From Chaunax sp. Z400 (lineage: Eukaryota > Chordata > Actinopteri > Lophiiformes > Chaunacidae): a stretch of 64,000 bases of DNA. The notes beneath the pieces are model-generated. The model saw nothing but the letters and a program-made list of their open reading frames with translations. It was not told where the DNA came from and ran no database searches. Every line of letters starts with the position of its first letter. Positions within the stretch are counted from its first letter, which is position 1. The translations under genes and the position numbers were made by a program. The stretch is from contig CM075204.1 in NCBI GenBank assembly GCA_037577475.1, forward strand, positions 8,005,355-8,069,354. Reading direction: 5' to 3'. Shown here in pieces: positions 11,011-22,559 of the stretch.

Positions 11011-12150
11011 ATGGACAATATAGTGGTGACAATACAGTGTACTTTGATGTGAAAAAGTGTTGTAAATTGTGTAGTAGTTGGCAGGTCCGAGTCCAGCCGA
11101 CAGAGTCTCAGCAGAAGGAGGAGTTTAATGTTACAGGTCATGCAGATTGAGCTCACATACCTTCTAATATTGAACATAGTAAATGAGATTTCGCCCTTGA
11201 GCCCAGGTTATAAAATCATGATTACATAACATCTATTCATCCATTAATGTGTTGACTTTGTCCAGTTCTAACCAGGAAGAGCAGCTGGTCTTGATGTGTA
11301 AGACTGGTGAAATGCCCCTTTATGATTTGGCTCTGTTTGGAGGTCCAAAACCACCTGATTATGTTTTTTTTAATCTACTCCAAACAATGGAGTTGTGATC
11401 GCCCATGTTTGTTTGTTTGTCTTAAAAAGCTATTGACAGATTTAATTTAAAGAAAATGTGTAGGGATGGATCGCTAAAGAAAGGTTGATTCGATTTTGAC
11501 GCAGACCCAGGATTTTGGCCGGATGGAAATTCACTCAATGCCAACAAACTACAGACGCATCATGTGGTCATGTCGGTGTTGTGGCTGACCTTTCACACCT
11601 CCAGAAGAGAACTGGAATAATCTAACCAGTAAGGTCTGGAGATGTTGGGATTCCGACCATGCATCAGAGCGTTCTCTGTGATGTGTTCATCCCCTCCAGC
11701 CAGAGAAGGTGCGCATCAGCAGCCTGCCGGCATGTAAATGGTCCAGGAGTGAGCAGGGCTGACCAGGAGCCTTTTTGGCCAGGGGTATTTTTAGTCCCAC
11801 TAATCAGGGAGCTTATTATTTCTTGGGTTCACAGGAACTCTGAACTGAAGTCTCTCCTGGCCTAAAAGATTCATGAAGGAGAGGCTATCGTGGGACCTCC
11901 TCGAGGCTGGAGAGGTCAGAGGTTGGTGTTATCCCTACGGCAACCACAGAAAAACAAATGGTATGTGTTAAGGGTGCAGTGCTTGAACTTTTATTGTATA
12001 TGTTTAGCGTGCAGTGGGTGTAACTGATTTGCAACTGGGGAAAGGCATAATGACATATATGTATGAAGATACATTGGGTTTGTTCTCTGTTATAATTAAA
12101 ACAGCTTAGCAGAGTCTATTACTGTTGCATGCAGAATTATCGGTCATAAT
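11011..12150. other. Unique non-coding sequence, no gene seen
   Basis: The frame at 11,659-11,865 has no recognisable domain. No transposon signature was identified. Confidence 0.4.
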
Positions 12151-12154
12151 AATG

Positions 12155-12432
12155 TGATTTTTTAAACTCTTCTCTGGACCTATTAATGTTTTTAAAAACA
12201 AACCCGAGACCCACCTCTTTAGTCTGGCTTTTAATTGAATCTTATTTATTTTTATTTATTTACTTATTTACTGGTGTTGTCTTATTTATTTACTTGTCCA
12301 TTTATTTAAACATTTAAGTCTGTTTTATTCTATCCTTTTATTCTATCCTGGATTGTGTAAAAGGGAATATGGGGATCGGGGGTGTATTTTATTATGTAAA
12401 GTTCAGTGTGATTAAAAAAAAAAAAGTACAAG
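12155..12432 (+). mobile_element. 3' end of a jockey-type LINE
   Basis: The plus strand encodes KNKPETHLFSLAFN followed by a stop (about 12,195-12,239). This resembles the usual C-terminus of ORF2 in fish jockey-superfamily LINEs. It is followed by a T-rich 3' UTR (attttatttatttact-type), 'tggattgtgtaaaa' and an A-run at 12,415-12,425. This is a typical 5'-truncated insertion in plus orientation. Confidence 0.6.
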
Positions 12433-13785
12433 TCTCAGTATGATAAAATAATTTGTGTAGTTTTTCTTTTAGTACACTGAAAATGGGGCCTTACAGGCCT
12501 GAACACCACACAAGGGTTAACTGTCAGGTTAGAAGTTTGCTGTCTAATTATCAGTATTAATGGACATAAATGAAGTTATTGTGCACGTACTTGTGTGTGA
12601 GTGAATACAAGGGCTGTTGGAAAAGAAAGCCTTTTGTATATAAAATGCAATCTAGCCAGGGCCAGCTGGTGAGGGAAGCATGTAGATTACAGGGTGAATT
12701 GCCTGCAAAGCGCCGTTCGATTTGAATTGTCAATGTGGCTCCTCCATTCCCCTCATATGGAGACCATTTTGGCACAGATAGAGCAAAGACAGATTCCATC
12801 AGGTCCTTATCTGTTACAAGTTGCATTGCTTGCAACTGGATTCAATAGGTACCAATAATGGTGTTATTTTTTAAACATTAGGATACCTGGGTTTTCTGCA
12901 CTGGTCAGCAGTGAGGTATATGAGTATGAGAAAAGCATATAAAACATGCTTCCTTCCCCTCCCTGCTGTCCGCTACCATAAATGGTGTATTATTCCTATA
13001 ATTTTTCTGACTTTCTGCAGGAAAAAGTAATTTTATCTTCTGAAGGGATGTGTTTTTTTCTGCTCTCCTGTCCCCCAAGTGGGGTATATTGTTCTGGGAA
13101 GAAATCATCCTGCTCCATTGATATATCATTGCAGCCAACTCCAATCACTATCTGTGGACTGGCAACAATTTGAGATCAATTTGGGCCACACACTCTTACC
13201 GTGATATTTATGAGGATTAATCCCACACAAACCGTAGACAGAATTGACTGCGCTGCAAAAAAAGATGCTCATCAAACCTGGCTGTTTGTGGGGTCTCTAC
13301 CATTTTCTAGTGTTGATTAGTAGCAGAGAAATTGTTTGACAGCTTTTGTGTCTGACGGGATGAGAGGTATGGGAAGCTTTCATCAATCCAGTGAGGAGCG
13401 AGTTTCTTCTCTCAACACAAATACAGCCAAAGCATTTGGATGACAGCCATGTCTCAACAATTTACCAATTCTGGCAGTGGCAACACTTACAGACACATTA
13501 TTCCAGGTTATTAGCGGCTTGAACACAGTCACATGACGGTGGCTCTGGTTTTTGGCTGTGCAAAGTGGTGCACAGCACAGTGTCCAACTGGCACAGCTGT
13601 TGTTTCATGTCCAACACCCATGATGCATAAGTAGTAAATGTCCTTACTAGATCTTTGCATGAGTGTGTTGGTGTTGGTACATTTATATCTTGAGGAAGCG
13701 ACCAATAAAAACCTGGTTTAAATGGCACCGGATTTTTACTGCTATTTAAATAACACATTACTCAGACAGTAAGATTGATATGCTG
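12433..13785. other. Unique non-coding sequence, no gene seen
   Basis: Non-repetitive, moderately AT-rich sequence. The stretch 12,960-13,420 has the texture of conserved non-coding DNA but no diagnostic motif. No coding exon is supported. Confidence 0.4.
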
Positions 13786-13789
13786 TCAG

Positions 13790-14340
13790 GATCATCAGTT
13801 TCCTCTGTTTTCCCCATCCCAGTGTTTTTGTCTGTCTCTGTTACTTGGTGTGTGTGCATCTGTTTTGTTATTGTGTCTTCAAGGCGTGGCCGGCTGGACC
13901 ACTCCCATTCACACTCCGCCTCCCCCTGCTCTGCTCACCTGCAGTCAATCAGCTCATCATCTCCTCCTGTTACCAGCTGTATATAAGGGCTCCTCATCCA
14001 GTGTTCGTCTTTTCATCAGTTCACCTTTGTGGTTTTTTGGAGATTTTTTTTGTGCCTTTGCTCGCATCTTCGTGACCCAGTTTTTTCCACTGCTTCAGAT
14101 TCTTTCCACACTCTGCCTGCATCGACCACGCCCTGGAAACTCAATCCAGTTTCAGTGAGTTAACCATCAGTCTGCCTCAGTTTGCCTGCCTGCCTGCTCT
14201 CTCATCAATGAAGAGATTCTTCAGTTGCACATTTTTGACTCTTGTTCATTTTGTGTACACTAAATCCCCATTAAACCATCTTTCCTCAACTCAGTATCTA
14301 CATTTTGGGTCCTCATCTTGTTAAAACATAACATATGTGG
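13790..14340 (+). mobile_element. Possible LTR-like retroelement fragment
   Basis: The segment has a promoter-like part with 'agctgtatataagggctcc' (TATA box, about 13,975-13,990). About 280 bp later there is 'ccccattaaaccatc' (ATTAAA-type polyadenylation signal, about 14,268) and the phrase 'cattttgggtcctcatctt', recurrent near the ends of many fish retroelement repeats. TATA, then a short transcribed part, then a poly(A) signal fits an LTR, but no clear TG...CA ends or target duplication were found. Similar organisation is seen at 51,440 and 47,630. Confidence 0.4.
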
Positions 14341-14429
14341 CTTTATAACACACTAATGATGCACAGATTGGTTGTAACATCATCCACATTTTCATCCACC
14401 TGAACCAATGATTGTCTCTGATTCAGAGA

Positions 14430-15690
14430 CTCCACCCTCATGTACATTTGACGTCACCTCTAGTGGTGCTTCAGGATTTATCAGGAGGACGGCTGTTTCA
14501 CTGTATGAACCTGGACCGTTTCACTGCGTGAACCTGGACCGTTTCACTGCGTGAACCTGGACCGTTTCACTGCGTGAACCTGGACCGTTTCACTGTACGA
14601 ACCTGGACCGTTTCACTGCGTGAACCTGGACCGTTTCACTGTACGAACCTGGACCGTTTCACTGCGCGAACCTGGACCGTTTCACTGTACGAACCTGGAC
14701 CGTTTCACTGCGTGAACCTGGACCGTTTCACTGCGTGAACCTGGACCGTTTCACTGCGTGAACCTGGACCGTTTCACTGCGTGAACCTGGACCGTTTCAC
14801 TGTACGAACCTGGACCGTTTCACTGCGTGAACCTGGACCGTTTCACTGTACGAACCTGGACCGTTTCACTGCGCGAACCTGGACCGTTTCACTGTACGAA
14901 CCTGGACCGTTTCACTGCGTGAACCTGGACCGTTTCACTGCACGAACCTGGACCGTTTCACTGCGTGAACCTGGACCGTTTCACTGCGTGAACCTGGACC
15001 GTTGCACTGTGTGAACCTGGACCGTTTCACTGCACGAACCTGGACCGTTTCACTGCGTGAACCTGGACCGTTTCACTGCGTGAACCTGGACCGTTGCACT
15101 GTGTGAACCTGGACTGTGTGTGGGACCTTTAGGATGTGTAGAAGAACACAGAACATTCATTAACATTAGATCTTGTCGGCGTGTCGGATATTTAAATCAT
15201 TAATGAAGTTAAGCTGCTGTGCATCGTGGGTAAATGTCACAGACGGCGGAGACATACTTATGGTTTCTGCTGCTGGAGGTGATATTTTCCTCATTAACAA
15301 TGGATTATTATTATATATTGTTAATTATCTCTGTAGCAGTCAAATGGAGTGGTTGCTGGAACAGGGGATTGGGACACTGATGAGACCGAGGGTCCACCGG
15401 CCAACCACCACAAACCAGTCCTTCAACGAGATGAGTGCCACCGTTTAAATATTCTTCAGGTTCAGGTGCTCCTTGCTTTTAAAGGGAATGGGAGATGACA
15501 CTGGTTGCTTCTATTCATGTTACGGCCAAAACACATATGAACACTTACTTTACTTACTTACTTTACGCCCTGATTGTCCACCGTTTAACTAAAAAGAGTT
15601 GGAAGAAGAAGAGTTGGGAGTTGGACACATCCTAAATGCACTTGTGCTGTAAACCAATTGCTTTGAATGGTTTAAATAGATTCCACAATA
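14430..15690 (+). mobile_element. Dispersed family A, copy 2, with expanded minisatellite
   Basis: The left part, 'acatttgacgtcacctctagtggtg' (14,445-14,470), is nearly identical to copy 3 at 24,974. It is followed by the 27-unit array and then 'tgtgtgggacctttagg', 'gaagaacacagaacattcatt' and 'cggcgtgtcgg', matching copy 4 at 63,025. Further right, 'gggtccaccggcc' and 'cctaaatgcacttgtgctgtaaacc' match copies 3 and 4. No transposase is present. It is probably a non-autonomous DNA transposon; the right-end text resembles fish PIF/Harbinger derivatives (inference). Confidence 0.7.
14495..15115 (+). repeat. 23-bp minisatellite, 27 units, higher-order structure
   Basis: Exactly 27 units of gtttcactgNNNNaacctggacc. 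The four variable bases define variants A (cgtg), B (tacg), C (cgcg), D (cacg) and a tgtg form. After the first unit the order is AAABABCBA (14,518-14,724), the same nine again (14,725-14,931), then D-A-A-tgtg twice (14,932-15,023; 15,024-15,115). The last two steps are therefore block duplications of 207 bp and 92 bp. Confidence 0.97.
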
Positions 15691-18099
15691 TTTCACTTAA
15701 AACACAGACATCCTCCAATCATGTGCCGTGTCAGAGCTTCAGCGGTCGTCCAGGCAGGAATAGAGTTGATCATCGCTGTCTCACAAAAATAAAGCCTTTG
15801 ACATTTACTAATAATTTCTATTTACCTCCTACTATTGCATGTTTCTGCTCATGTCAGGTTGAACAAAGCATCTATTTCCCAACTCTTAGCTAGAACCAGA
15901 AAAATGTGCTTAATCCGAAGTTCCTTTGATTGCTTGAGACACCTTGCACGCTCCATTTTGCAGTAGAACAGAATGAACCACAGACTCCATCTTATTTACA
16001 TTTCTCTTCATAATCCGTCCTTTTACAGCGAAGCGTGCCAAAGAGGCAGCGAGAGAAGAAGGAAGGAAGGAGGCAAGAAGAGGTGTGTTTCAATGCCAAG
16101 GTGCCTGGGCCTCTTTTTAAGCACTAAATGTCCTGATGGAGGGAGAAGAGACGGCATAATGAGAGCAGAACAACTTTCCAAGACAGTCGCATTGTTTTAA
16201 TTGTTCCGACCGGAGAACGGGGGGAGAAAAAAGCTGCTCTGTTTTCTTACAGCCAATGCTAAAAAAAGAACAAACATGGCTTTTTCCCAGCAATGTGTTG
16301 GAGCAATTATGTACAAACCCTGTAATTATGCATATCTTTTGGAAACATGTTAAAGCTGTATGGAAATGAGACTGGGCTGCCTAAACGGCACCCCCCATGG
16401 TTGTGCATTGTTTGATATTTTAGGCAGTTTTAGCAAAGTAATGGGAGTTTAAAACACGCTGCTGTTTTGTTTGCCTGTGTTTGTTCGTGAAAATGTGTCT
16501 GTGGGCAGCCTGGATGGAGGGATGCTGCTCAGTCTGGACATCATGTGAGCAACATTTTAGACCAAACACCTCCTCTCTCGTTTTGTGCCGTACCCCCTAC
16601 TCCTCTCCCCCATCGCTATTTCCATACCTCCTTTCTCCTCCACGGAGCCAGTCCTCTCTCCTTCCTCCTCTCTGCGTCTCCTGCATGTGCTTTGGTCCCA
16701 CCCTTAATTAAGTCTGCTGGGGTTTAAAGTGTTGAATCTTGTTTAAAGCCCATCTCAGCACATTTAAAAGGGCTGTGAGAGTGTGCATGGTAATCAGGAC
16801 ATCCGTAGCCGTTTGGGTAGGAGCGGCGACCACTAACAGCCTGATCTCAGACTTGATTCCTTCAGTTTCCTTTTCTCAGCATATGTTCTCGGGAGGGAGA
16901 GAGAGAGAGGGTGTGATTATTCCCAAATGTCATACAGTATGTTTCTTTTGTGTAGACTCAGGGCTCCTACTGGTCACAATTACCACAAGTTAATCCTATC
17001 ACAGTAAAATTCAATTACTTTTATCAAGATTATTTCATAGGCTACAGATGTAGCCTGGATAGAACCTATTCTGCTGGCCATTGTGTGCCTTTACACCAGT
17101 TTCTGTGCCAATAATTGAGCTCCGCTTTTACCTGCAGAATACTGTGTCTCGAGCAGCAACAATGCAACATGTAACAGCTTTATGAGAAACTGATAATGGG
17201 GGCATTACAGCAGTTCACCTCAGGCCGAGCACCTGTTACTACGGCTCCATTCTGTGCTCACACTGACATTTAAAATGGACATTTTGGCAGTGATAACAGG
17301 TTAGCGGCAGGGCTGCGAGCCAGGAGTCTGATGAAGGCTATTTAGATGCTTGGAAAGTGGAAAGATTAAATCAAATAAGAGCAGCTTTCCCCCCCCCTTT
17401 TCTGCTCGACTTGACTGGATTTGTTCCCTCAGACCCTCGCCACCTTCCACCTACCCAACACACCAATTACCCCTGGATGAATTTTTTTGGAGTGAAGCAG
17501 GATAATTGTGTAATTATCTAAGTGAAGTGGGAAGTCTAGTGTGTTAAAATGGGATTTTTTTTTTTTTAACGCTGCTATGAGGTCTTGGCAGAGGTATGCC
17601 TTTCTATTTACGTGGTGTTTTTGTCTCTGCTACATCGCCCTTCTTGTTATAACCAAAGGGGGCGCCAAACTTAGTAGTGTTTCATCCAGTCCCACAGTGG
17701 CCAAGTAGCCCAGCATTCATAAATCTGATATATGACAGAACATGTAAACTACATTTATAGGAGCCTCTTACATTCAGCACTTACATCTTGTGTAAGGTGT
17801 TTGTGTCTGTCTTGTGTGTCCATGGGCCTGTTGGTCTTAGACTGAGACGTGGTCAGACGCAGTGTTATCCTGAGGCAGCAGGAAGCCATGGCACCACTGA
17901 CCAACAGAGACATGAAGCCTGTAGTACAAGGTACATTATTTGGCTTCACTAAGACAAACATACATAAAACTTCCTTAAATGTACAAACCTTGATTTTTTT
18001 TTAAATAAAAAAATCAATGTGCCTTCTTAATTTTATAATTCTAAAACAGCTTGTTACACAAAGTGTAGAGAATCCTGTCATGCTATCTTTTCTTGCACA
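15691..18099. promoter_or_regulatory. Unique region with candidate conserved non-coding elements
   Basis: No gene is seen in this 2.4-kb non-repetitive stretch. The part 16,250-16,480 carries overlapping homeodomain and POU-like motifs (taattatgcatat at about 16,323 and atggaaatgag at about 16,360). The part 17,000-17,390 has a similar texture. They read like vertebrate developmental enhancers. Apart from the repeat described at 6,830 (here 17,730-17,865), no mobile element was recognised. Conservation is untested. Confidence 0.35.
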
Positions 18100-18181
18100 T
18101 ACAGTACCAGTCAAAAATTTGGACACAGTTTCCCATTGAAGTGGATGGGAAGGTATGTCCAAACTATTGACTGGTACTGTA
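18100..18181. mobile_element. 82-bp fold-back element made of Tc1-like termini
   Basis: The sequence begins tacagtaccagtcaaaaa and ends ttgactggtactgta. Each half is the reverse complement of the other with a few mismatches (tttggacac against gtccaaac), and the centre is about tgaagtggat. The arm is the terminal inverted repeat of a Tc1-like family common in fish. TA at both borders fits the TA target duplication of Tc1/mariner elements. It has no internal coding space, so it is a minimal palindromic MITE. Confidence 0.82.
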
Positions 18182-18887
18182 CATGTAAAAGCTGAACGTC
18201 CACACTGACACACAGCAGTATGTAGTGGCCGAACACTGGCAGCATACAGGCCAGTCCATTAATGCAATGACTACATTTCTGCTCTGTAGTCTTAATTGAT
18301 ATGAGAGAAGAGGGAGGAAAATCATTGAAAAGCCATGAAGGTATTTTTTCCCCAAAATAACACATTGCATTGACCCTAATCCAAATCCACTCAGAAACCA
18401 GGCAATTTCTCACTGTCAGTCTCCAGACCCCGGCTCTGTGAGCGGGCAGCAAACACTCACTGGTGAAACGTGGTGGGAGGGGGGGGCAACAAAATGAAAA
18501 TTCAAGGAAAGGGAACATAAGATATGTTGTCAGCTTTCAGCGGTTGTTGGGAAATAAATTGCTTTTGAAAGTAGAAATGTTTACCTCAATTGAGAAGCAT
18601 TTTATGCCCTCGACAGGAAATTATTTCACAGCTTCTCAAGCGGTTGCTCTTTCCAGTGGTTATGTTTCCTTAACCCCACCAAATAACTTGGCCTTCACAT
18701 TCAGCTGAGTATAAATAGCCCACTTTCCCATGTTTGAAGGCCTTTCTCAATATGTTTCTCAACTAATTTCTCTACGCAGCAGCAGCAGAAACAGAACTGA
18801 AAGTTGCTCTGATATCTGACCAGCATGAGTGAAAGTGTAGTAAAACAAAGAGAAAAATCACACATGGAATAAGACGGAGTGGAAACA
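18182..18887. other. Unique non-coding sequence, no gene seen
   Basis: Non-repetitive. The stretch 18,460-18,700 has conserved-element texture (long AT-rich words, no stop-free frame of interest). No exon is supported. Confidence 0.4.
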
Positions 18888-18999
18888 GCCCGGGTTCTCC
18901 GGCTTCTTCCCACCACCAAAAACATGCAGTAGAGGTGCTAATTGACAGTAGGTGTGAATGTGAGTGTGGATGTCATTCTGCTTTGTCCCTGTGATGGCC
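18888..18999 (-). repeat. Dispersed teleost repeat B, antisense fragment
   Basis: 'gggttctccggcttcttccc', 'aaaaacatgcagtagagg' and 'ggtgtgaatgtgagtgtgg' are the reverse complement of the middle of the repeat at 31,482-31,826. Confidence 0.65.
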
Positions 19000-20356
19000 C
19001 ATTATTTTACATTCATACATTTAAATGATTCTACACATCTGAGATGTCAGTTTGTAAAAACGGTGTGGCTTGAAAATTCTGAATATCACAATGTGATGGA
19101 CATTATGACACAGCTCGCTGTTCTTTGTCGTATCCTGCAGGACAGCGAAGAAGCGAAGGCATCAGTGTTGTTTGGGTGGAGGGTGCCGGTCCAGCAGAGG
19201 ATTCTGCAGATGTTGTCATTATACTTGAAGAAGTGAAAGTCCTGCAAAACCTCTGAAGTGTCACCTTTGGATGTGTGGCTTTATGGATTGATTTATGCAC
19301 TTAACTTACCATAAGGACCTCAAGTGCACATTCTACTGTCTCATTTCTTCAGTCTTATTGCTGCAGAAATGTCTGTGTATAACATACAGTATAGCCTATT
19401 TGTCATGTAACAAGTTGCAAAGTGTACAGGCCAATGGGTCACAGTCGCTCACTCGAGCTTTGTGAGAATGTTTGGGATCTTGATTTGACAACGGGATCCC
19501 AGAAATTGGTAACCTTCTGAATTTATGGAGGAAGTTCAGTTTCCTTCAATTGAATTTAAAATATGCATAGAATTTAATTTGCATTTATTATAACATGAGG
19601 TTGGTTGTGGCAATGTTGATGATTTAAAGTACAGCAGTTTGTCAACCTTAATGTCCTTTGTAAACATGATGGCATTTTATATTTTATAATTTGTTTTCTG
19701 TTCTGCGTGCCAGCTCCTCTTTTTCAGTGTGCATGCATGAATCTTTGCAGTGCCCAAAGTTGCCACATGCCTTGAAGCATTATTAAATTGAATTGTCACA
19801 ATGTGAAATTGTGTTCTTTTTTAAATGTGTTTTAATTAGATATTGCAGAAGGTGTGGAGTGGAAACAAACATTTAAAAATTATCTGGTTACATTGAAAAC
19901 ATTGGATTCACTAATAAAAAGTATATAAATTTGATGCATTTTAAGTAGATTGTGTTATTGCATGAACCTAGTAATTTAAACACATTGGATTTATTAATAA
20001 TATGAAATATGATGTCATCTTCAGATGACTCTTGTTCCATTCATGGTGAAGCTCGTGTATTAACTCTCAGCTGTCATGCTGTTTGGGGGACCTCAGCAGC
20101 CAACAGTCCCACACAGAGCCAAGACAAACACGTAGCAGAGAGCTCCAGACTGCCAGCCTCCCTCAGCCCTCACCACTACTGCTAATACAGGAGAACTAAC
20201 AGCAAACACAAGTGTGATGGTGAAACAGAGATGTTAGGGCCAATTAGGATGAATGTTTTCACTGCAGCTCTTGTCTCTAACAAGAAGGTCCCTGCAGCAA
20301 AATACTATAGATATAGAGATGCCTCACTTTGTTTAATAATGGCTTGTAAATATATA
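19000..20356. other. Unique region with a weak candidate terminal exon
   Basis: A plausible splice acceptor (pyrimidine-rich tract ending tatcctgcag at 19,139) is followed by a short frame ending tgaagaagtga at about 19,237. An AT-rich, non-repetitive tail follows, with attaaa at about 19,781. The possible 31-residue ending is not recognised, and the other frames are equally short. It could be the last exon of an unknown gene, a long non-coding RNA, or chance. Confidence 0.2.
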
Positions 20357-20435
20357 TAGATAGATAGATAGATAGATAGAAAGGCAGACAGACAGACATA
20401 CAGACAGACAGACAGACAGACAGATAGATAGATAG
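20357..20435. repeat. (GATA)n/(GACA)n compound microsatellite
   Basis: GATA units, then GACA units with one CATA, then GATA again, spanning about 80 bp. Confidence 0.95.
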
Positions 20436-22559
20436 GTGTTGGTCTCCAGTGTTTAATGCTTCCCCTGCTTCCAGTTTCCTGTTGCATTCTCATTTGAAAC
20501 AGCCTCGATTAAGGACAGACCCTGTCCTACTTAAAGCTGAGGTGTCAGCTGTGGATTGTCTTCCTGTAGTCATTTTTTATGAGTGGTTATATAAATAAAC
20601 TGAGGAGACTTCATTAGGCTATAGATCCTGATTTAAAACTTTATCAGGAAGTTTTGTCAGGCATATTACAACATGGTAATTTGAGCCGCCCAGACAAAGC
20701 AGCAATAATGATGATTGAATAGTGATGATGACTGTCATAAAGCTATGGTTGTCTGATCAAGTTAGTTTCCCAAGACTAACGACTCCAACAACACAGAAGA
20801 AGTGACGATGACTAATTAGCAAATCCATAATGTTTCCCTCCTCTTAAGCATCTTCCTTGAGGCTGTTTTGAATCATTATGCAAATGATGTTGTCAAATGT
20901 CAATTAACGCGAGCAGAAATCCTGTGACTTATTATTTTGAGGAGCTGCGTGCCGGAAGAAACGTTCTTCTCTCCAAGTCATTAAAACTGTGTGGGAGACA
21001 AAGGTGGCAGGGAGGAGATGCAGGAGCAGCTAACTCGTATTTAGCTGCAAACAGAAAACTTCCCTCCTCTTCAGATATCACTGACCAGGAGTGCAATGGT
21101 GAAGCAGTTTAATGTGATGTTCACGGAAAAACAAAAAGTCTACACGCTTCAAAAAGACGAGGGTTAAAAGGCACAACTACAAACTGGAGAAAGTGGGAGG
21201 AGCTTGTAAATTAAAAAAGGAGAATCGTTATCCATCTGAACTCAGCAAAAATCAAGCTTCAACTATAGCACTGTTTTATCCTCCAGTTCTTTCATGCTGC
21301 TGTTTTGCACACCCTCCACCTCCCCGTCACCACCCAGTCTTCACAGATTCACCACCTTCATCATTCATCATCCTCACCAGGGTCATCAGCCACCACCACC
21401 AGTGCCTGGACTCCAAAGGGGGGGGGGGATATATATCTTGCTGCTGCTCAGGACAGATGCTCCTTGACCTCCATCTGAAGAGTCTAAGCTCCAAAGACTT
21501 TCTGACAGATTAATTATCACATATCATCTGATGTAATAAACATTCTTATTTACTTCAGCCACTAGTCTCTCCTGAACGAACTGACCATATAATTCATGTC
21601 CAGTGACTCACTTCTAGGCTCTACATGTTAATAAACATGCACATCATTAGGACAATGTTTCAAACACGTTTCTAACACGTGGTGTAAATGGTGAAATCAG
21701 CTGCTAAATGTTTCCAGGTGAGCCACACTTCAAGATGAGACATTGTGGTCACTAATATTGTGGTGAAATCAGTTGCAATGAACCTTATATGTTTCTTACT
21801 TTGGAAAGTAACATGTACTTTATATTACAGCTAACCAAATGTGTGATCCACTCTCTGTTGTTGTGGCTTCTTCTTGTTTCAGAGGACATCAGAATGTGGT
21901 CTAGACCACCTCTGAATGTGGTGTGATCTGATCTCAGATGCAGGTCTGGTCTGAACAGAACCATAGGTATTTTCCTCTGTGGACTGTGATCAAACCAAAC
22001 CAACCTAACTATAGTAAAGCGGTTTCACCAGCCTTAGCAGAAGCCCACTGTATCCTCAGTGCTGACACCCTGAAGTTCAGATGTGTCAGTGTTATAAAGC
22101 CAAAGGTTTAAGTAGACACCCCTGTGTCCCAGTCTTCCTGTAACATTATTTTTCAGTGGTGCCTCATGGATTCAACCAAACAATAGATGAAGAGCTGAGG
22201 GACCAGACCAAAGCACTGAGGCTTTGTTCATGTAAAAAACACTTAGAAACAACAGCTGCAATCAAACACATCACTGTTGTTGTAATGCCCTGTGAGTAGG
22301 ACGGGCACAGACTCACAATAGAAAGGGTGAAGTGTTGTTTTTAGAGGAAGCACAATTATTACTTCACCTATAAAAGACAAAGCAGGTTGACAATTAGTGT
22401 GTGTAATTGAATAATTACTGTCCAGAGAGCTCAGACAAAGGAAATGTAGAGACCGTTCAACAAATGTCAAAAAGCAATTGAAATAAATTACACTTTTCCA
22501 TATCACTCCAGTGTGGACAGCCATAACAGTTCACTCCATTTAGCTGCAATAGCTCCCCC
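20436..22559. promoter_or_regulatory. Unique region with a candidate conserved element at 20,780-20,990
   Basis: The stretch 20,780-20,990 holds a TAATTA site (20,813), an exact POU octamer atgcaaat (20,878-20,885) and caattaac nearby, in non-repetitive sequence. The rest shows no gene. A G-run lies at 21,418-21,428. Part of 21,640-22,010 may be an old DNA-element relic, but no termini were found. Confidence 0.3.
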
